In this document: piece after piece, positions 23,145 through 33,614 of the stretch | How positions within the stretch are numbered: position 1 is the stretch's first letter | Layout: each line of letters opens with the position of its first letter | From: Flectonema sp. DT1601 | Lineage: Eukaryota; Euglenozoa; Diplonemea; Diplonemida; Diplonemidae | NCBI GenBank assembly: GCA_964019425.1 | Contig: OZ025794.1 | Coordinates: forward strand, 1,240,001 to 1,304,000 | Reading direction: 5' to 3' | DNA length: 64,000 nucleotides | Notes under the pieces: generated by a model | The model's database searches: none | Seen by the model: only the letters and a program-made list of their open reading frames with translations | Told to the model about the DNA's origin: nothing | Made by a program: the position numbers and the translations under genes

Positions 23145-24308
23145 ATGAAGACTGCTGTTTGCGCGTTGGCCGTCTTGGCCGGAGCTGAAGCACTTACTAA
23201 AATAAAGCTTGAGAGAACCTTTGAGATTGCTGAACGTAGTGACAAACCTTTAACAGAAGCTCTTCAACACGGAAATGTGTTAGGAATGGAAAGAGTAAAG
23301 CTTGCGAGAAAGTACGGAGGTGATGTTCCCGTTATTCCAATTAGAGACTTTATGAATGCTCAGTATTTTGGACCAGTTGATATTGGTACCCCAAGTCAGA
23401 AATTCACTGCCATCTATGATACTGGTTCTTCAAATTTGTGGATGCCAGGAAAGAACTGCAGCAAATGCACTCATAAAAGATACGATTCCTCAAAGTCTTC
23501 GACATACGTCGCCAACGGAACGTCCTTTTCAATCTTATATGGATCTGGAGCCGTAAAGGGTTTCTGTGATGAGGATCTGGTTACCTTCGGAGGACTTCAG
23601 TCAAACAAACAAGTCTTTGCTGAAACTACTTCAGAACCAGGACTACCATGGATTGTTGGAAGATTTGATGGGATTCTTGGTCTTGGTTGGCCACAGATCT
23701 CAGTGAATGGAATTACTCCTGTTTTCTTTAATCTTATTAAGCAGAAGAAGGTTGAGACTGGTCAATTCTCATTCTGGCTTTCTGCTACTCCAGGAAAGGA
23801 AGGTGGTGAGCTTGCCCTTGGAGGAACTGACCCAGAAAAGTACAGCGGTAACTTCACATATGTCCCAGTTACTAAAGAAGGATATTGGCAGATTGCTGCT
23901 GACTCAATGTCTATTGGGACGACTACAATAAGATCAAACTTCCAGGCTGTTGTTGACAGTGGTACTTCTCTTCTTGCCCTTCCAATGGTTGACGCTATTC
24001 GTATTAACTCTCATTTGAACTGCACTGATGCAGGAATTGAGTGTATCTTTACTCAGTGTCCGGACTTTAACACCCTTCCAGATTTAACGTTTGTTCTTGG
24101 AGGTCGTGGATACGTTTTAACTGGAAAGGATTATATCCTTCAGGTTACTTCAGCAGGTCAGACTCAATGTGTTTCTGGTATTATGGGGATGCCTGCTCTC
24201 CCAGAACACCTTGGTGCTATCATCGGAGACGTTTTCATGAGAAAATTCTACACCACTTTCGACGTCACTAACAAGCGTGTTGGTTTCGCTCTCGCAAAGA
24301 ACAACTAG
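23145..24308 (+). CDS. Pepsin/cathepsin D-like aspartic protease
   Basis: A 387-residue A1-family aspartic peptidase. The N-terminus MKTAVCALAVLAGAEAL is a signal peptide, followed by a short basic propeptide (to ~residue 60). The mature domain has AQYFGPVDIGTPSQKF, catalytic motif 1 YDTGSSNLW (~89-95), the flap-side segment SILYGSGAVKGF, catalytic motif 2 VVDSGTSLLALP (~268-279), and the C-terminal block AIIGDVFMRKFYTTFDVTNKRVGFA. Both catalytic aspartates are present. A cysteine pair after motif 1 (NCSKCTHKRYDSS) matches cathepsin D. It probably acts in lysosome-like or digestive vacuoles, or is secreted. Single exon; candidate acceptor AG at 23121-23122. Codon use is richer in preferred codons than its neighbours, suggesting high expression. 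A copy of repeat family 2 begins 36 bases after the stop. Confidence 0.97.
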   Translation: MKTAVCALAVLAGAEALTKIKLERTFEIAERSDKPLTEALQHGNVLGMERVKLARKYGGDVPVIPIRDFMNAQYFGPVDIGTPSQKFTAIYDTGSSNLWMPGKNCSKCTHKRYDSSKSSTYVANGTSFSILYGSGAVKGFCDEDLVTFGGLQSNKQVFAETTSEPGLPWIVGRFDGILGLGWPQISVNGITPVFFNLIKQKKVETGQFSFWLSATPGKEGGELALGGTDPEKYSGNFTYVPVTKEGYWQIAADSMSIGTTTIRSNFQAVVDSGTSLLALPMVDAIRINSHLNCTDAGIECIFTQCPDFNTLPDLTFVLGGRGYVLTGKDYILQVTSAGQTQCVSGIMGMPALPEHLGAIIGDVFMRKFYTTFDVTNKRVGFALAKNN

Positions 24309-24343
24309 AATACTACTTGGTATTTTTTTTTTTTTTTTTTTCT

Positions 24344-24470
24344 TGTACCGACGTAGTCGGAGAAAAAACTATTCAGATTGAAGGCCGATATTTCTAATGA
24401 TTTATTTTCCCCGTGCGACAGGATTTTGTCTGCGTTCAACGAAATATAAGGCTAATCTGAATGGTTTTTT
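24344..24470 (+). repeat. Dispersed repeat family 2, copy a
   Basis: About 127 bp that recurs in inverted orientation at 37311-37441 with high identity by eye. It opens with a hairpin TGTACCGACGTAGTCGG (CCGAC/GTCGG). It then has inverted arms ACTATTCAGATT and AATCTGAATGGT around an ~85 bp core containing ACAGGATTTTGTCTGCGTTC. T runs flank both copies. Consistent with a small foldback/MITE-like element or a mobile structured RNA; no protein is encoded. Confidence 0.75.
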
Positions 24471-24890
24471 GTGTGTTTCTTGAATTCTCTTGTTATATGA
24501 AGTGCCAGTAAAAAGGAAATTAAAAGAAAAAAAAGATCAGACGGATACTAACACCGGCCCGTCGAGGCTGCTCACAACAGTAAGAGTTGTGTTTCATGTT
24601 TCAAGTGGTTTAGTTTTTCATGTGTTTTTCGAGCCGTGTTAAAAACCGTTTCTATTCTTGTGAAGTGCTATCGTGTTTTTGTTATTAAAAAATTGTGTTC
24701 GTTCAGATTACCTGAGTGACTACAACACCTCTCCTTCCGTACGCAAAAAAGGCTGCAGACATAGTCGCAACCAGCTTGTTATTATTTGTGATATTCTGAG
24801 TGCCTTCTGTTTTATACTTATTTTTTAATTTATACAGAAAATGAAAATTGACCCACGTGAGAAGAAGACTTTTGAAGATGTCTGTTGGTT

Positions 24891-24922
24891 GTGATAAAGT
24901 GATAAAGTGATAAAGTGATAAA
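24891..24922 (+). repeat. Tandem (GTGATAAA)x4
   Basis: Four perfect head-to-tail copies of the 8-mer GTGATAAA, 52 bases upstream of the cyclin ATG. Within the likely 5' flank; no function is evident. Confidence 0.9.
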
Positions 24923-24974
24923 GTATACCTCACTTGTATTCTTTCTTTTAATTTCCATTCCAACAGATCAAATA

Positions 24975-25913
24975 ATGTCCTTGTGCGGCAGTGGGAGCAG
25001 TTGCTCCACCCCAACACCGGCGGACTACTTACGATTTCTCAGTGATAGATTTGAGAGATCGAAAATACACTCAATGAGAGGAATAAAAGAAATATGCAGT
25101 GGAGAGGTAGAGCCATGGCACAGAGTCATCTGTATTGATTGGCTTGCGGAAGTATGTTCGGCTTTTCAGCTGCACAGCAAGACTTTGACACTTTGCGTGG
25201 CTATGTTTGATGAGGTTATCCGAGTTGGAGATGTGAAACCAGGAAAACTACAACAACACGCAGTGACATGTTTAGTGGTAGCCGCGAAGATTTCAGAATC
25301 TTTTTTAATTCAAATAAAAGAATTTGCTGAAATGACATGCGGTGCCTGCACAGCCGACGATCTGAAGGAAACAGAAATGAAAGTACTTGCGATGTTGGGC
25401 TTCAGAGTTCAATTACAAAGTGTAAGTGATTTCATATATCCACTTCTTAGTCATTTGGGATTAGAGGATAAACAAAATACTGTGAGACAAGCAGAATATA
25501 TAGCTGAAACTACTCTTTATAGTGTAAAGTGTGCAGCATTGCCTCCAACAACTATTGCTGCAGCAGTTGTTTCTGTTGTGACGGGTACTGACTTAGATGA
25601 TGAGATAACGGAAGCGACAAAATCGTTATTTGCAGTTCAAAGTTGGGAAGATGCTAGACTGGCAGTGACTGAGGCACTAGAAGAGTGTTTTATTCATGAA
25701 TTTAAAAATATAGCTTCGAGTCATACAAATGAGATTTCCTTTTCTACTAAATCTCGCTATGACTCAATAGTATCTCAAGAACGTGAGGGTTCAACTGAAT
25801 CCAGTGAAATGCTTTCTGATGAGGAGACGTCAGTTTCTTCTTCACAAAAACGTCAATTCAACGATACCGACAGCGACTTTGAAACTCCAAACATTAAACG
25901 TCCTCACTGGTAG
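24975..25913 (+). CDS. Cyclin (A/B-like cyclin box)
   Basis: A 312-residue cyclin with N- and C-terminal cyclin folds. The N-terminal box starts at about residue 45: WHRVICIDWLAEVCSAFQLH (equivalent of the MRAILVDWL motif), followed by TLTLCVAMFDEVI, LVVAAKISE (the conserved K of the CDK contact region) and EMKVLAMLGFRV. The second fold covers ~150-240. No destruction box is obvious, and the ~70-residue acidic Ser-rich tail (SSEMLSDEETSVSSS) ends in a basic IKRPHW. It is expected to bind and activate a cyclin-dependent kinase. The first ATG in frame is 24975, 8 bases after a candidate acceptor AG (24965-24966). Confidence 0.9.
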   Translation: MSLCGSGSSCSTPTPADYLRFLSDRFERSKIHSMRGIKEICSGEVEPWHRVICIDWLAEVCSAFQLHSKTLTLCVAMFDEVIRVGDVKPGKLQQHAVTCLVVAAKISESFLIQIKEFAEMTCGACTADDLKETEMKVLAMLGFRVQLQSVSDFIYPLLSHLGLEDKQNTVRQAEYIAETTLYSVKCAALPPTTIAAAVVSVVTGTDLDDEITEATKSLFAVQSWEDARLAVTEALEECFIHEFKNIASSHTNEISFSTKSRYDSIVSQEREGSTESSEMLSDEETSVSSSQKRQFNDTDSDFETPNIKRPHW

Positions 25914-28806
25914 AAACCTTCAGTTATGTCACATCTCTACCCTCATGTTTTTACTGCCTTTCGTTGACAGTAAAAATAAAAAAAACATCCACCATTAGTA
26001 TTGTACCAGTCTTTCATTTTTTTTTAAATATACCGTAAAAGGGATTGTTCGTTAGGGTGATTTACGGAACTTCTTACAGGCTAAGTAGCCTATAAAGGGA
26101 TTCATCGTAAAATATCGCACCCTGTGTAGCAATCTTGGTGCTCAGTTCTTGTATCTCTCTTGAAAAAAAAAACTTTTTTCTTCCCATTGTGTATAACCTT
26201 GTTAACAGATGACAACACAAACAGGAGTGTCGTCGATGCACTCTTTTTGTAGTCCGCCGCCGTTTAATTTTATTTTTTTCTAAAACGACTTTTTAAAAGA
26301 AGCGAGCAACTTTCTCCTTGAAGAAAGCCATGCTGGCATTCCTCTCTAGATTTCATGCCGCCCCCGAGCGCAGGTTCTCCGGCGAATTTTATTTTTGATC
26401 GTGAAAAAATGTGCTGAAGAATTCAGTCATTTGGCAGCGATCACCTCATTATTTTATTTTCTTGGGGGTCGGTTTCATTTTTTTTCTCAACACTTAAGTA
26501 GGAGGACCTAAGGGACAAACATTGTTATCACTACCACCAGCGTCTAATCGAAAATAAATCAGTGCAGATTTCGATTTCTTGGTGCATTTGGAAGTGAATG
26601 CTGGTGCTAGAGTTGTTGTCCCGGAATAAAGTATCAACGTTTGTTAGTTGGTACTTTATTGGTGGTTGGTTCCCCCTAACAAAAAAAACAAAAAAAAACA
26701 AAAAAAACAATAAAAAAAATGCATTTATACACTGTTTTTGGCTGACCACGGCCTTTCTCAGTGAAAATACATGAAAAAAAAAAATCAAAAAAATAGTAAT
26801 TTCCAAAGTAAAAAAAATGTGTGATGTTTCTCAGCCGCAAACAATATTTGTGTGATGGGGAGGGTGTGTCCCACATGTTTTTCATCTTTGGTACCAAAAA
26901 AATAACAAAAAAAAAAACAGTAAAAAAAAAAACAAAAAAAAATACGTAACATTTCCTTAGATCCCTTCCCAACACTCAACTTTCGACCGTTAGATGCTTC
27001 GTGGCATGTGTATCCAACGCAAGCTATCTCTCTGTGCAATGAGCTAGGAAGATAGTTCAGCCGCCAGCATCCATTTTCCTTTTTAGACATTAAAACCCGA
27101 AACAGAATCAGGGCGACTAACTGTTGTCGTGACGCTGAAAATAAAATAAATAAATAAAAATAAAATAAATAAACGTGTATGCTTACTTCTCAACCCCTTC
27201 AGTGGAAAGAATAAAAAAAATAATTAGAAGGGGTTCTAAAAAAAAAAGAAGTCTTTTTTTGCGTTATTTTTAACTGCAACAAATGGTCTCAGAAAGGCAC
27301 GAAAGTTTCTTGCCGCGTAGTTACTATGTGGAAGAAGAACTTATTGTCATAACAAGTTTTTAAAAAAAAAAAAGGACTTAAGAAACGTACCAAACAGCCG
27401 TGTATGAACCGTCTACCGAATTTGACTTTCTTTTTTTTTTTTGCCCCGATTGAAAAAAAACCCCCCAGAAATTGCATACTAAACACGTTGACTATCTTTT
27501 CTGTTACTTGTAGTTTTTTTCTTTTCCCCCAAAATATCAAAACAACGAGGTTGTTATGTACGACCTTTTACAGTTGTTTTGCAAGGTACCTTCGGTTTGT
27601 TCTATGTGTCCTTTCTATTCATATTTGATAAAGAAACAAAACAAAACAACGACAACCTTAGAAAGTGCCTCCGGTCCTTGACTTTCATTTCCTTCCCTTT
27701 CCCTATCTGTGGATCGTTCTTGTTTCTTTTTTGTTTTTTTTGTGCAATACAATTCTTTATTTATTGCTGATTGTAAACTTCTGTGTTTCTGAATTGCTGC
27801 TGCTCTGCCAACTATTCCCACAATTGTTGAGAGTCGTCTCATTTCTACCTAACCAAACAGTCGTTTATATGTTGAGGCGGTATTGACTTGTGTGAAAGTT
27901 GTACTCTGCCGTGTAAAGAAAAAATGTACAAGAAAAAAAAAGAAGGAAAAAAAAAAAAAAAAGAAATTGTTCCAGTGTAGTAGTTTCCTCCCTCGAAACA
28001 TTATAACATTAAAAAAAAAAATTGGGGTTATGGCGCAAAATACACAGAAACTTTGGCCTGGACTTGGTTTGATAGGGACATAGCTTGGTAAGGAGATCAG
28101 TTAAGTTGGGTTAGGAACTAGCAAGAAATGACCGAGAGAATCGATTTCTTGTTATTCTATGTTTTATCATTCTAATTACCTTAGTGGTTGACCCATACGT
28201 GTATTTGTACCAGGGATGGCAGAACCAGCTGACGGTGCAGCACGACAGGCCATGTCAGTCATTGCGGTGCATTTTGTGCCATTCCCAAGAAACGAAGAAC
28301 GAAAAGAAAAACAAAACCCACATATCTGGGTCTACATTGCATTTTTCAAATTTCAGGGGGAAAACAGTCTTACAGGAACAATACAAAAAAAAGAAAAAAA
28401 AGAACATCACTTTAGCTCTCAGCAGCTTTATTCTGGGCTATCCCCTCAAAAAAAAAAAAGTATTTTCCTTCTTCAGCCCATATTTTATATTTTCGATTTT
28501 ATTTGTACAACTATGAAATAAATAAATAAAAATCGGCTACTACGTGTATTCACAGATTTAATTCTGTAATTCTACAAGTGCCGCTTAGTCGGCATGTTCT
28601 TGCCTTTACATTGTGGCACCCGTACCTTGCCAAAACTCTCGGCAGCTCTATTTGGATACTGTTGTTTTGTTTTATCTTTCCCCTCCTTTTTTTAAGAAAC
28701 GCATTGTATTTGTATGTTTTAAGAAAATAAAAAAAATAATAAAAAAAAACTTAAATTATATGTAAAAGCGTGGAAGTCGTCTTCTATTTTGCAAAATGAG
28801 ATTATG

Positions 28807-28849
<43 letters not shown>

Positions 28850-30175
28850 CCGAGTACGATGGGTAGACTTTCGCACAATACAATTAAAATATTACCCTCA
28901 TTTGTAATATTACTGTCAGTAATTGCACGCCGTGCACAACTGCACATAATTACAACGGGACCATCAAGCTTAATTTCACTAGACCTCCCCCTTCTTTATA
29001 TTTGTTCCTTATCATTCTTGTTTACATTTTTAGTCCTTACTAAAAAAAACATAGCATCCAAAGGATGTGACATAATATATTATTTAAAAAAAAAAAAGTT
29101 GATGCAGATTGTTTTTTTTTTTTTTTCATTCTTTTTTGTGTTGCATTCCTTCAGTTTTTCATTTTTTTTGTATTTTCCCCCCTTACATTAGAATTCCAAT
29201 TATCAAGTTTCAGTTTTCACAATTCTTCTTAAGCTAATTGTTGCATTGATTTTTTTTAAAGTTTTTTTTTTATGTATTTTGATTTAGAGCAAACTCTATT
29301 CTCAAAACTGTTTTGCACTGATTTCCTCAAAATTTATTTTTTTTACCCCCGAATTGATCATTATTATTTATTTATCTATTTTTCTTTTTTTTTTTTTTAA
29401 ACTTGGGAACACGAATTGTTACATCCGACAGACCATTGTAAGATTTGACGATGTTTGATCTATTTTTGTTTGGACAATTAGGTTTGCAATGTCATCAAAA
29501 AAAAAAAAAAAAAACCAGCAAAAAGTAAAAGCTGATAAAGAGTAATTTGTGTCAGAATTCCAAGGTTTAAAAAAAAAGAAAAAAAGAAGAAGATATTAAT
29601 GCTTATATTCTACTTTAGACTTTTTTGAAAGAAAAAAAATAATAATAATAAACAAACCGCTTGTATGTTTTCTAAAGTGACACAAGTGATTTAATGTTCA
29701 CGGTTCAAGATCAGCTTTCTATCCGTTTACTCATTACTGACTATTAATAAATTGCCAACAGAGCTGCCACCACAGAAAAATCCACATTCCTTTTCCCTCT
29801 TCAATAACCCTCCTTTCTCCTTCCCCCTTTTTTTTTTTTTTTAAATTAAAGTTTAATTAGGTTTTTCACATTGAAATGTGATTGCCGGGAAAAAAAAAAA
29901 AAAAAAAAAAAAAAAGAAAAGGAAATCAACGTGTGGCAACCTTTATGAATAAAATTCCCACTTAGTTTTTTCCCTTTATTTTTACCTGTTTTTGTTGTTA
30001 TGTTGTTCTTTTTTCCTGTACCAAGCTATCTCTCTCAAATACAGAATAAGTAAAATAATATCGTAGTTCAGAAGACGAGTTTCGATTCACAAATTAATAA
30101 TAACAGGAGCCGATTACAAGGAAAGTATTTTATTTGAATTTGTTAATTCGCAAAATCAGTAAAGACAGCACATGA
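25914..30175. other. 4.3 kb gene-poor region
   Basis: No supported gene on either strand. Frames here are short and full of Lys or Phe from A/T runs (longest: T run about 28811-28847). Noted content: a stretch with several short inverted arms at 26033-26123, and many homopolymers. The next gene is preceded by AATCAG (AG 30158-30159). No tRNA or rRNA motif was found inside. Confidence 0.45.
26033..26123 (+). ncRNA. Possible structured RNA (weak)
   Basis: Three short inverted pairs occur close together: CCGTAAA/TTTACGG (26033-26039, 26061-26067), AGGCTA/TAGCCT (26078-26083, 26086-26091) and AGGGTG/CACCCT (26054-26059, 26118-26123). The first and third overlap as a pseudoknot or alternative fold. 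AAAGGGATT occurs twice. It matches no RNA family I recognise. Confidence 0.2.
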
Positions 30176-31654
30176 ATGACCTACAAACCGAATAGCCTTC
30201 CGAGTTTAGATATCTGGTCGACATCATGTCGAGTGGGAACTTTATATTTTTGTGAAATAGTTCAGTTGCTGGTAGTGATCGTGATGAGTGGGTTTTCATT
30301 TGGAGTTGGAGGATGTGGAGGAGCAGTCGTCGGGATGTGTCTCTATACAGCAGTGCAGTCTGTACCTGCAGGTTTACCTGGTGCGCTTGACGTACTGTGC
30401 GCTCAGTTGTGGGAGTCAGACCCAAGCAGTCCGGTTCCAGCGTTATTTTTAAGAAGGTGTTTGGTTATGGGATTCTTTGTTTCATTAGTAGTCGTTCTTC
30501 CTTTTGCATTCATCACCCCATCGTTTATTGCGTATACCATTCTGGGACACCAACCAACGACGTTGTCATCTGAAAACGAAGATCACATTGCCATCGCAAA
30601 TTACGCTGCAAATCTTCTTCAGTCTTTATGGATATTATTACCGTTTCAGGGAATCGAGGAGTCCCTTCGAAGGTTTTTACTTGCCCGTGATGAAGGTCGA
30701 GAACAAACACTTTCAATACTGACTTCTTGGTCAGTGTTTGTGACTGTCATCCATGGTGGTCTCTCTTATACTTTAATTCCAATTAATAAAGGATTAGGAG
30801 TGACAATGACTTACATGGTTACAACAGTCTTTAATATAATTGTCTACTTTTCAATCATATTAACCACATCTGATAGGAGTGGTAATTCAATGCTTCTAAA
30901 GGGTGGTGGATTTATTCCACACAGAAATGGAGGTGGTGATAGGGGTTACCAGTCTATATCAAGACTGTGTATCCCTGGCATCATTGGAATCGCTTTGGTC
31001 AGAATCCCTTTTGAGATTAGCCCCCTGGCTGCTAGTTGGTTGGTACCAAGTAGGATTATATTTCAGGGGATTACAATGTGTATTTTTAAACTTTGTTATT
31101 CGCTGCCTTTGGTTGTGTCTCAAGCGATAACACTGACAGCAGGTAGAGCCCTTAGTTGTAATGACACTGATAGGGCAAAAGGTGTAGTCAGATCTGGGCT
31201 TTTGTTCGGATTATTAATTGGACCTTTCATGGGTCTTATTTTTATAGCGAGTCATACAGTGGTACTGAAGATTCTTGGGATTCGTCAAGAGAGTGGAGCA
31301 GCAAGTAGTGCTGCATGCTTTGCAGTCATAGACACATTCCATTCGTGTTGTGTTGGGATTCTCAGAGGTACTTCTTCTGTTTCCCATTCGGCTGATTCTT
31401 CTAGAAGGCTTGTGTCGTATATACAGGCGATTCCCTTCATTATTATATATCCTATTGCCTTATTTCATTTTCCTCAGTTTGGCATTGGCGCTCATTGGGG
31501 TGGTCTTGCTGTTGCCCAAGCTGTCAATACAGCAATCTTGTTGGTAGACATTCGTCGGATTCCCTGGGCTGAGATGACCGGTTTCGACTTGATGTCAGAA
31601 TACACTCCCTTGAACCCAATTAGGAAAAGTGGCAGGATAACACCATCGGGATGA
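30176..31654 (+). CDS. MATE-family multidrug/toxin efflux transporter
   Basis: A 492-residue integral membrane protein with about 12 hydrophobic helices. The MATE signature region is recognisable though divergent: AVQSVPAGLPGALDVLCAQLW (about residues 58-78), where typical members read ALDTLCGQAYGA. Two pseudo-symmetric six-helix halves are visible, the second starting near residue 265 (ISRLCIPGIIGIALVRIPFE). MATE proteins export organic cations or metabolites against H+ or Na+. It starts at the ATG 30176; another ATG at 30172 is out of frame. A candidate acceptor AG is at 30158-30159. The next gene begins only 168 bases after the stop. Confidence 0.85.
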   Translation: MTYKPNSLPSLDIWSTSCRVGTLYFCEIVQLLVVIVMSGFSFGVGGCGGAVVGMCLYTAVQSVPAGLPGALDVLCAQLWESDPSSPVPALFLRRCLVMGFFVSLVVVLPFAFITPSFIAYTILGHQPTTLSSENEDHIAIANYAANLLQSLWILLPFQGIEESLRRFLLARDEGREQTLSILTSWSVFVTVIHGGLSYTLIPINKGLGVTMTYMVTTVFNIIVYFSIILTTSDRSGNSMLLKGGGFIPHRNGGGDRGYQSISRLCIPGIIGIALVRIPFEISPLAASWLVPSRIIFQGITMCIFKLCYSLPLVVSQAITLTAGRALSCNDTDRAKGVVRSGLLFGLLIGPFMGLIFIASHTVVLKILGIRQESGAASSAACFAVIDTFHSCCVGILRGTSSVSHSADSSRRLVSYIQAIPFIIIYPIALFHFPQFGIGAHWGGLAVAQAVNTAILLVDIRRIPWAEMTGFDLMSEYTPLNPIRKSGRITPSG

Positions 31655-31821
31655 GTACCTTTTTTTTTCTTTTTTGTCGTTTTTTTTTAAAGTTTGTAAT
31701 CCGTACTGCCTGATTTGCAGATAATATTTTAAAGTTTAGAAAAATAATTAGCAAAACCTTTCTTTTTTGATATGAGACAACGAAAATAAAAAAATCCATT
31801 TACAACATCAGTAACACGACC

Positions 31822-33614
31822 ATGAATGACGAAGGCAATGAAGTGCTAAGTGATAGGGAAGCAGATATTAACGTTGACTACATGAAAATGACTTCAACGC
31901 CGAAGGTGATCGAGGACGCTCTAGCAGCGTTAGTAAAAACAAAACCCAATGACGTGGATGAGTATTTAGCTGAATACTTTGCTGGTAGAGTTAAGGAAAA
32001 GAACAACTTATCAAGAAAAGGTTCTGAAACCTCTCGAATCAAACAAGTTGAAAATCAACTTCAATACAGCAAAGAGAGAATTAATGACCTCGAAGGTCAG
32101 ATTAGTGAATTAAAAAAAGCAAGTTGCACACAAACAAAGAAATACCGTGTTATATCAGCTCGTGCTTGCGCTGTTTGCGCACGAGAAGACCGTCCGGGAG
32201 AGGTTCGCGCCAAAGGATTTAAATGCCGAGAATGTGTTGGTCTTCCAAGCAATCCTCTTCTTATCAGAATGGTTGACAAACAAGGAGCCATTACTAAAGG
32301 TAAAAGTGAAGATGGTGAATTCGTATTTAATGATTATGTTATTAAAAAGAACCTTCTTGGTGAGGGAGCTTTTGGAAAAGTCCGACACTGCTACCATCTT
32401 GGCAGCCCTCATCAAATGTATGCCGTTAAGACTCTTCCTATTGCCCAGTTGAAAACTCATCGTCTCAGACGAGGTGTTACAGTCTCTCGCAGACAATCAA
32501 CAGGAGGATCTAACCCCGACTCCATAGCAACTGCAAGAGATGAAAATCTTCGCCGTTGCAAGGAAGAGGTTGAGATTATGAGGCGTCTCAGCCACCCAAA
32601 CATTGTTCAGGTATGGAAAATATTTTTTCTGTGTCAAAATTTAGCTATTTTTTTTCTTCTTTTTTAATACAACAAACCCAAACACAGATTATTGACTCGA
32701 TGGAATCAGAAACAGAACTTATGATCGTAATGGAATACTTAGAGGGAGGCCAGATATTTCCTGACCAAGGCGGCGCTCCTATCCCAGCAGTAAAACTTCA
32801 AAAATACGCCTGCGCGATTGCGAGAGGTCTCGACTACTTACACTCGAATGGAGTAATTCACAGAGACATAAAGCCTGGTAATATCTTATTGGATAAACAT
32901 GACAATGTTAAATTAGCTGATTTCGGTGTGTCAGCTGAAACGAACGATAGCTTCAGAGTGTTCGGTTTTATCGGAACACCAAAATATATGTGTCCCGAAG
33001 CATTCGACAACGCATCGACAAAAGGTTTGTCAGGAGTAGCAATTGACGTTTGGGCCTTTGGAGTTACGCTGTTCACGATGGCTTTTGGTAAGAATCCTGG
33101 ATGGTCGGGATCAACGTTAACTGACTTAGGAGATAGCATCGCAAATGTGAAACTTGATTTGAATCATGAAAACGAACAACTTAACGACATAGTAAGTAGA
33201 ATGCTTGATCGTAATCCAAGTACGAGAATATCAATAGAAAATGTACTCAAGCATCCTTTTCTCGCATCTATCAGAGTTTTAAAAGGTCATCCTGTAGAGA
33301 CTCTGACTCTAAACGCTGAGTGGGATGAATCTAATAAAGCTTTACAACTTAATGAGGGAGCTGGCTTTAATGAAGTTCGTTCATTCTTTGCGAGTAGTTC
33401 TACGAAATTTCAAATTACACTTGGCAATACCTATTCAATGACTATGTACGATACAAGAAGAGATCCTCGTCTAACACGCAATGCTCACCCTGAACCTGTC
33501 GACCCGTTAGAACACAGTACTCTTCTAGCCCAACGAGAACGTGTTAACTACCAAGAAGGTTGGATAACACCTGATAGCGATACTGAAGAAGATGAAGTGA
33601 CACCTTTTGCTTAA
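31822..33614 (+). CDS. CaMKK/LKB1-group-like Ser/Thr kinase with CxxC module
   Basis: Two exons (31822-32610, 32688-33614) give 571 residues. The N-terminus (~60-100) is a coiled coil. A CxxC...CxxC module follows (CAVCARED...FKCREC, ~115-137), like a small zinc finger. The kinase domain (~168-475) has GEGAFGKV, YAVKTL, an N-lobe insert rich in Arg and Ser between the VAIK lysine and helix C, and HPNIVQ at the splice join. It also has HRDIKPGN (~320), ADFGVS (~341), GTPKYMCPEAF (~361) and GVAIDVWAFGVTLFTMAFGK. The Arg-rich insert and the DVWAFGVTL block match the CaMKK/Elm1/SAK1 group that phosphorylates AMPK-type kinases; that group is an inference. Intron 32611-32687 (77 nt) is T-rich then A-rich, ending CACAG. 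Confidence 0.88.

Larger units (their letters stand above)
24309..24974. other. Intergenic with repeat copy and 8-base tandem
   Basis: No gene seen. Holds repeat family 2 copy a (24344-24470), a four-copy GTGATAAA tandem (24891-24922) and a pyrimidine-rich stretch ending CCAACAG (AG 24965-24966) 8 bases before the cyclin ATG. Confidence 0.5.

Noticed and set aside
26651-26663. GTACTTTATTGGT, similar to the end of known euglenozoan spliced-leader RNA plus its donor site
   Set aside because: Only 11 bases of the leader match, the upstream leader sequence does not fit, and no Sm-like site or T terminator follows. Chance in an AT-rich region is plausible.
28216-28521. 101-residue frame starting MAEPADGAARQAMSV on the + strand
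   Set aside because: The end is Lys-rich from homopolymers, there is no recognisable fold, and it lies in a gene-poor stretch. Could be a small gene but cannot be supported.
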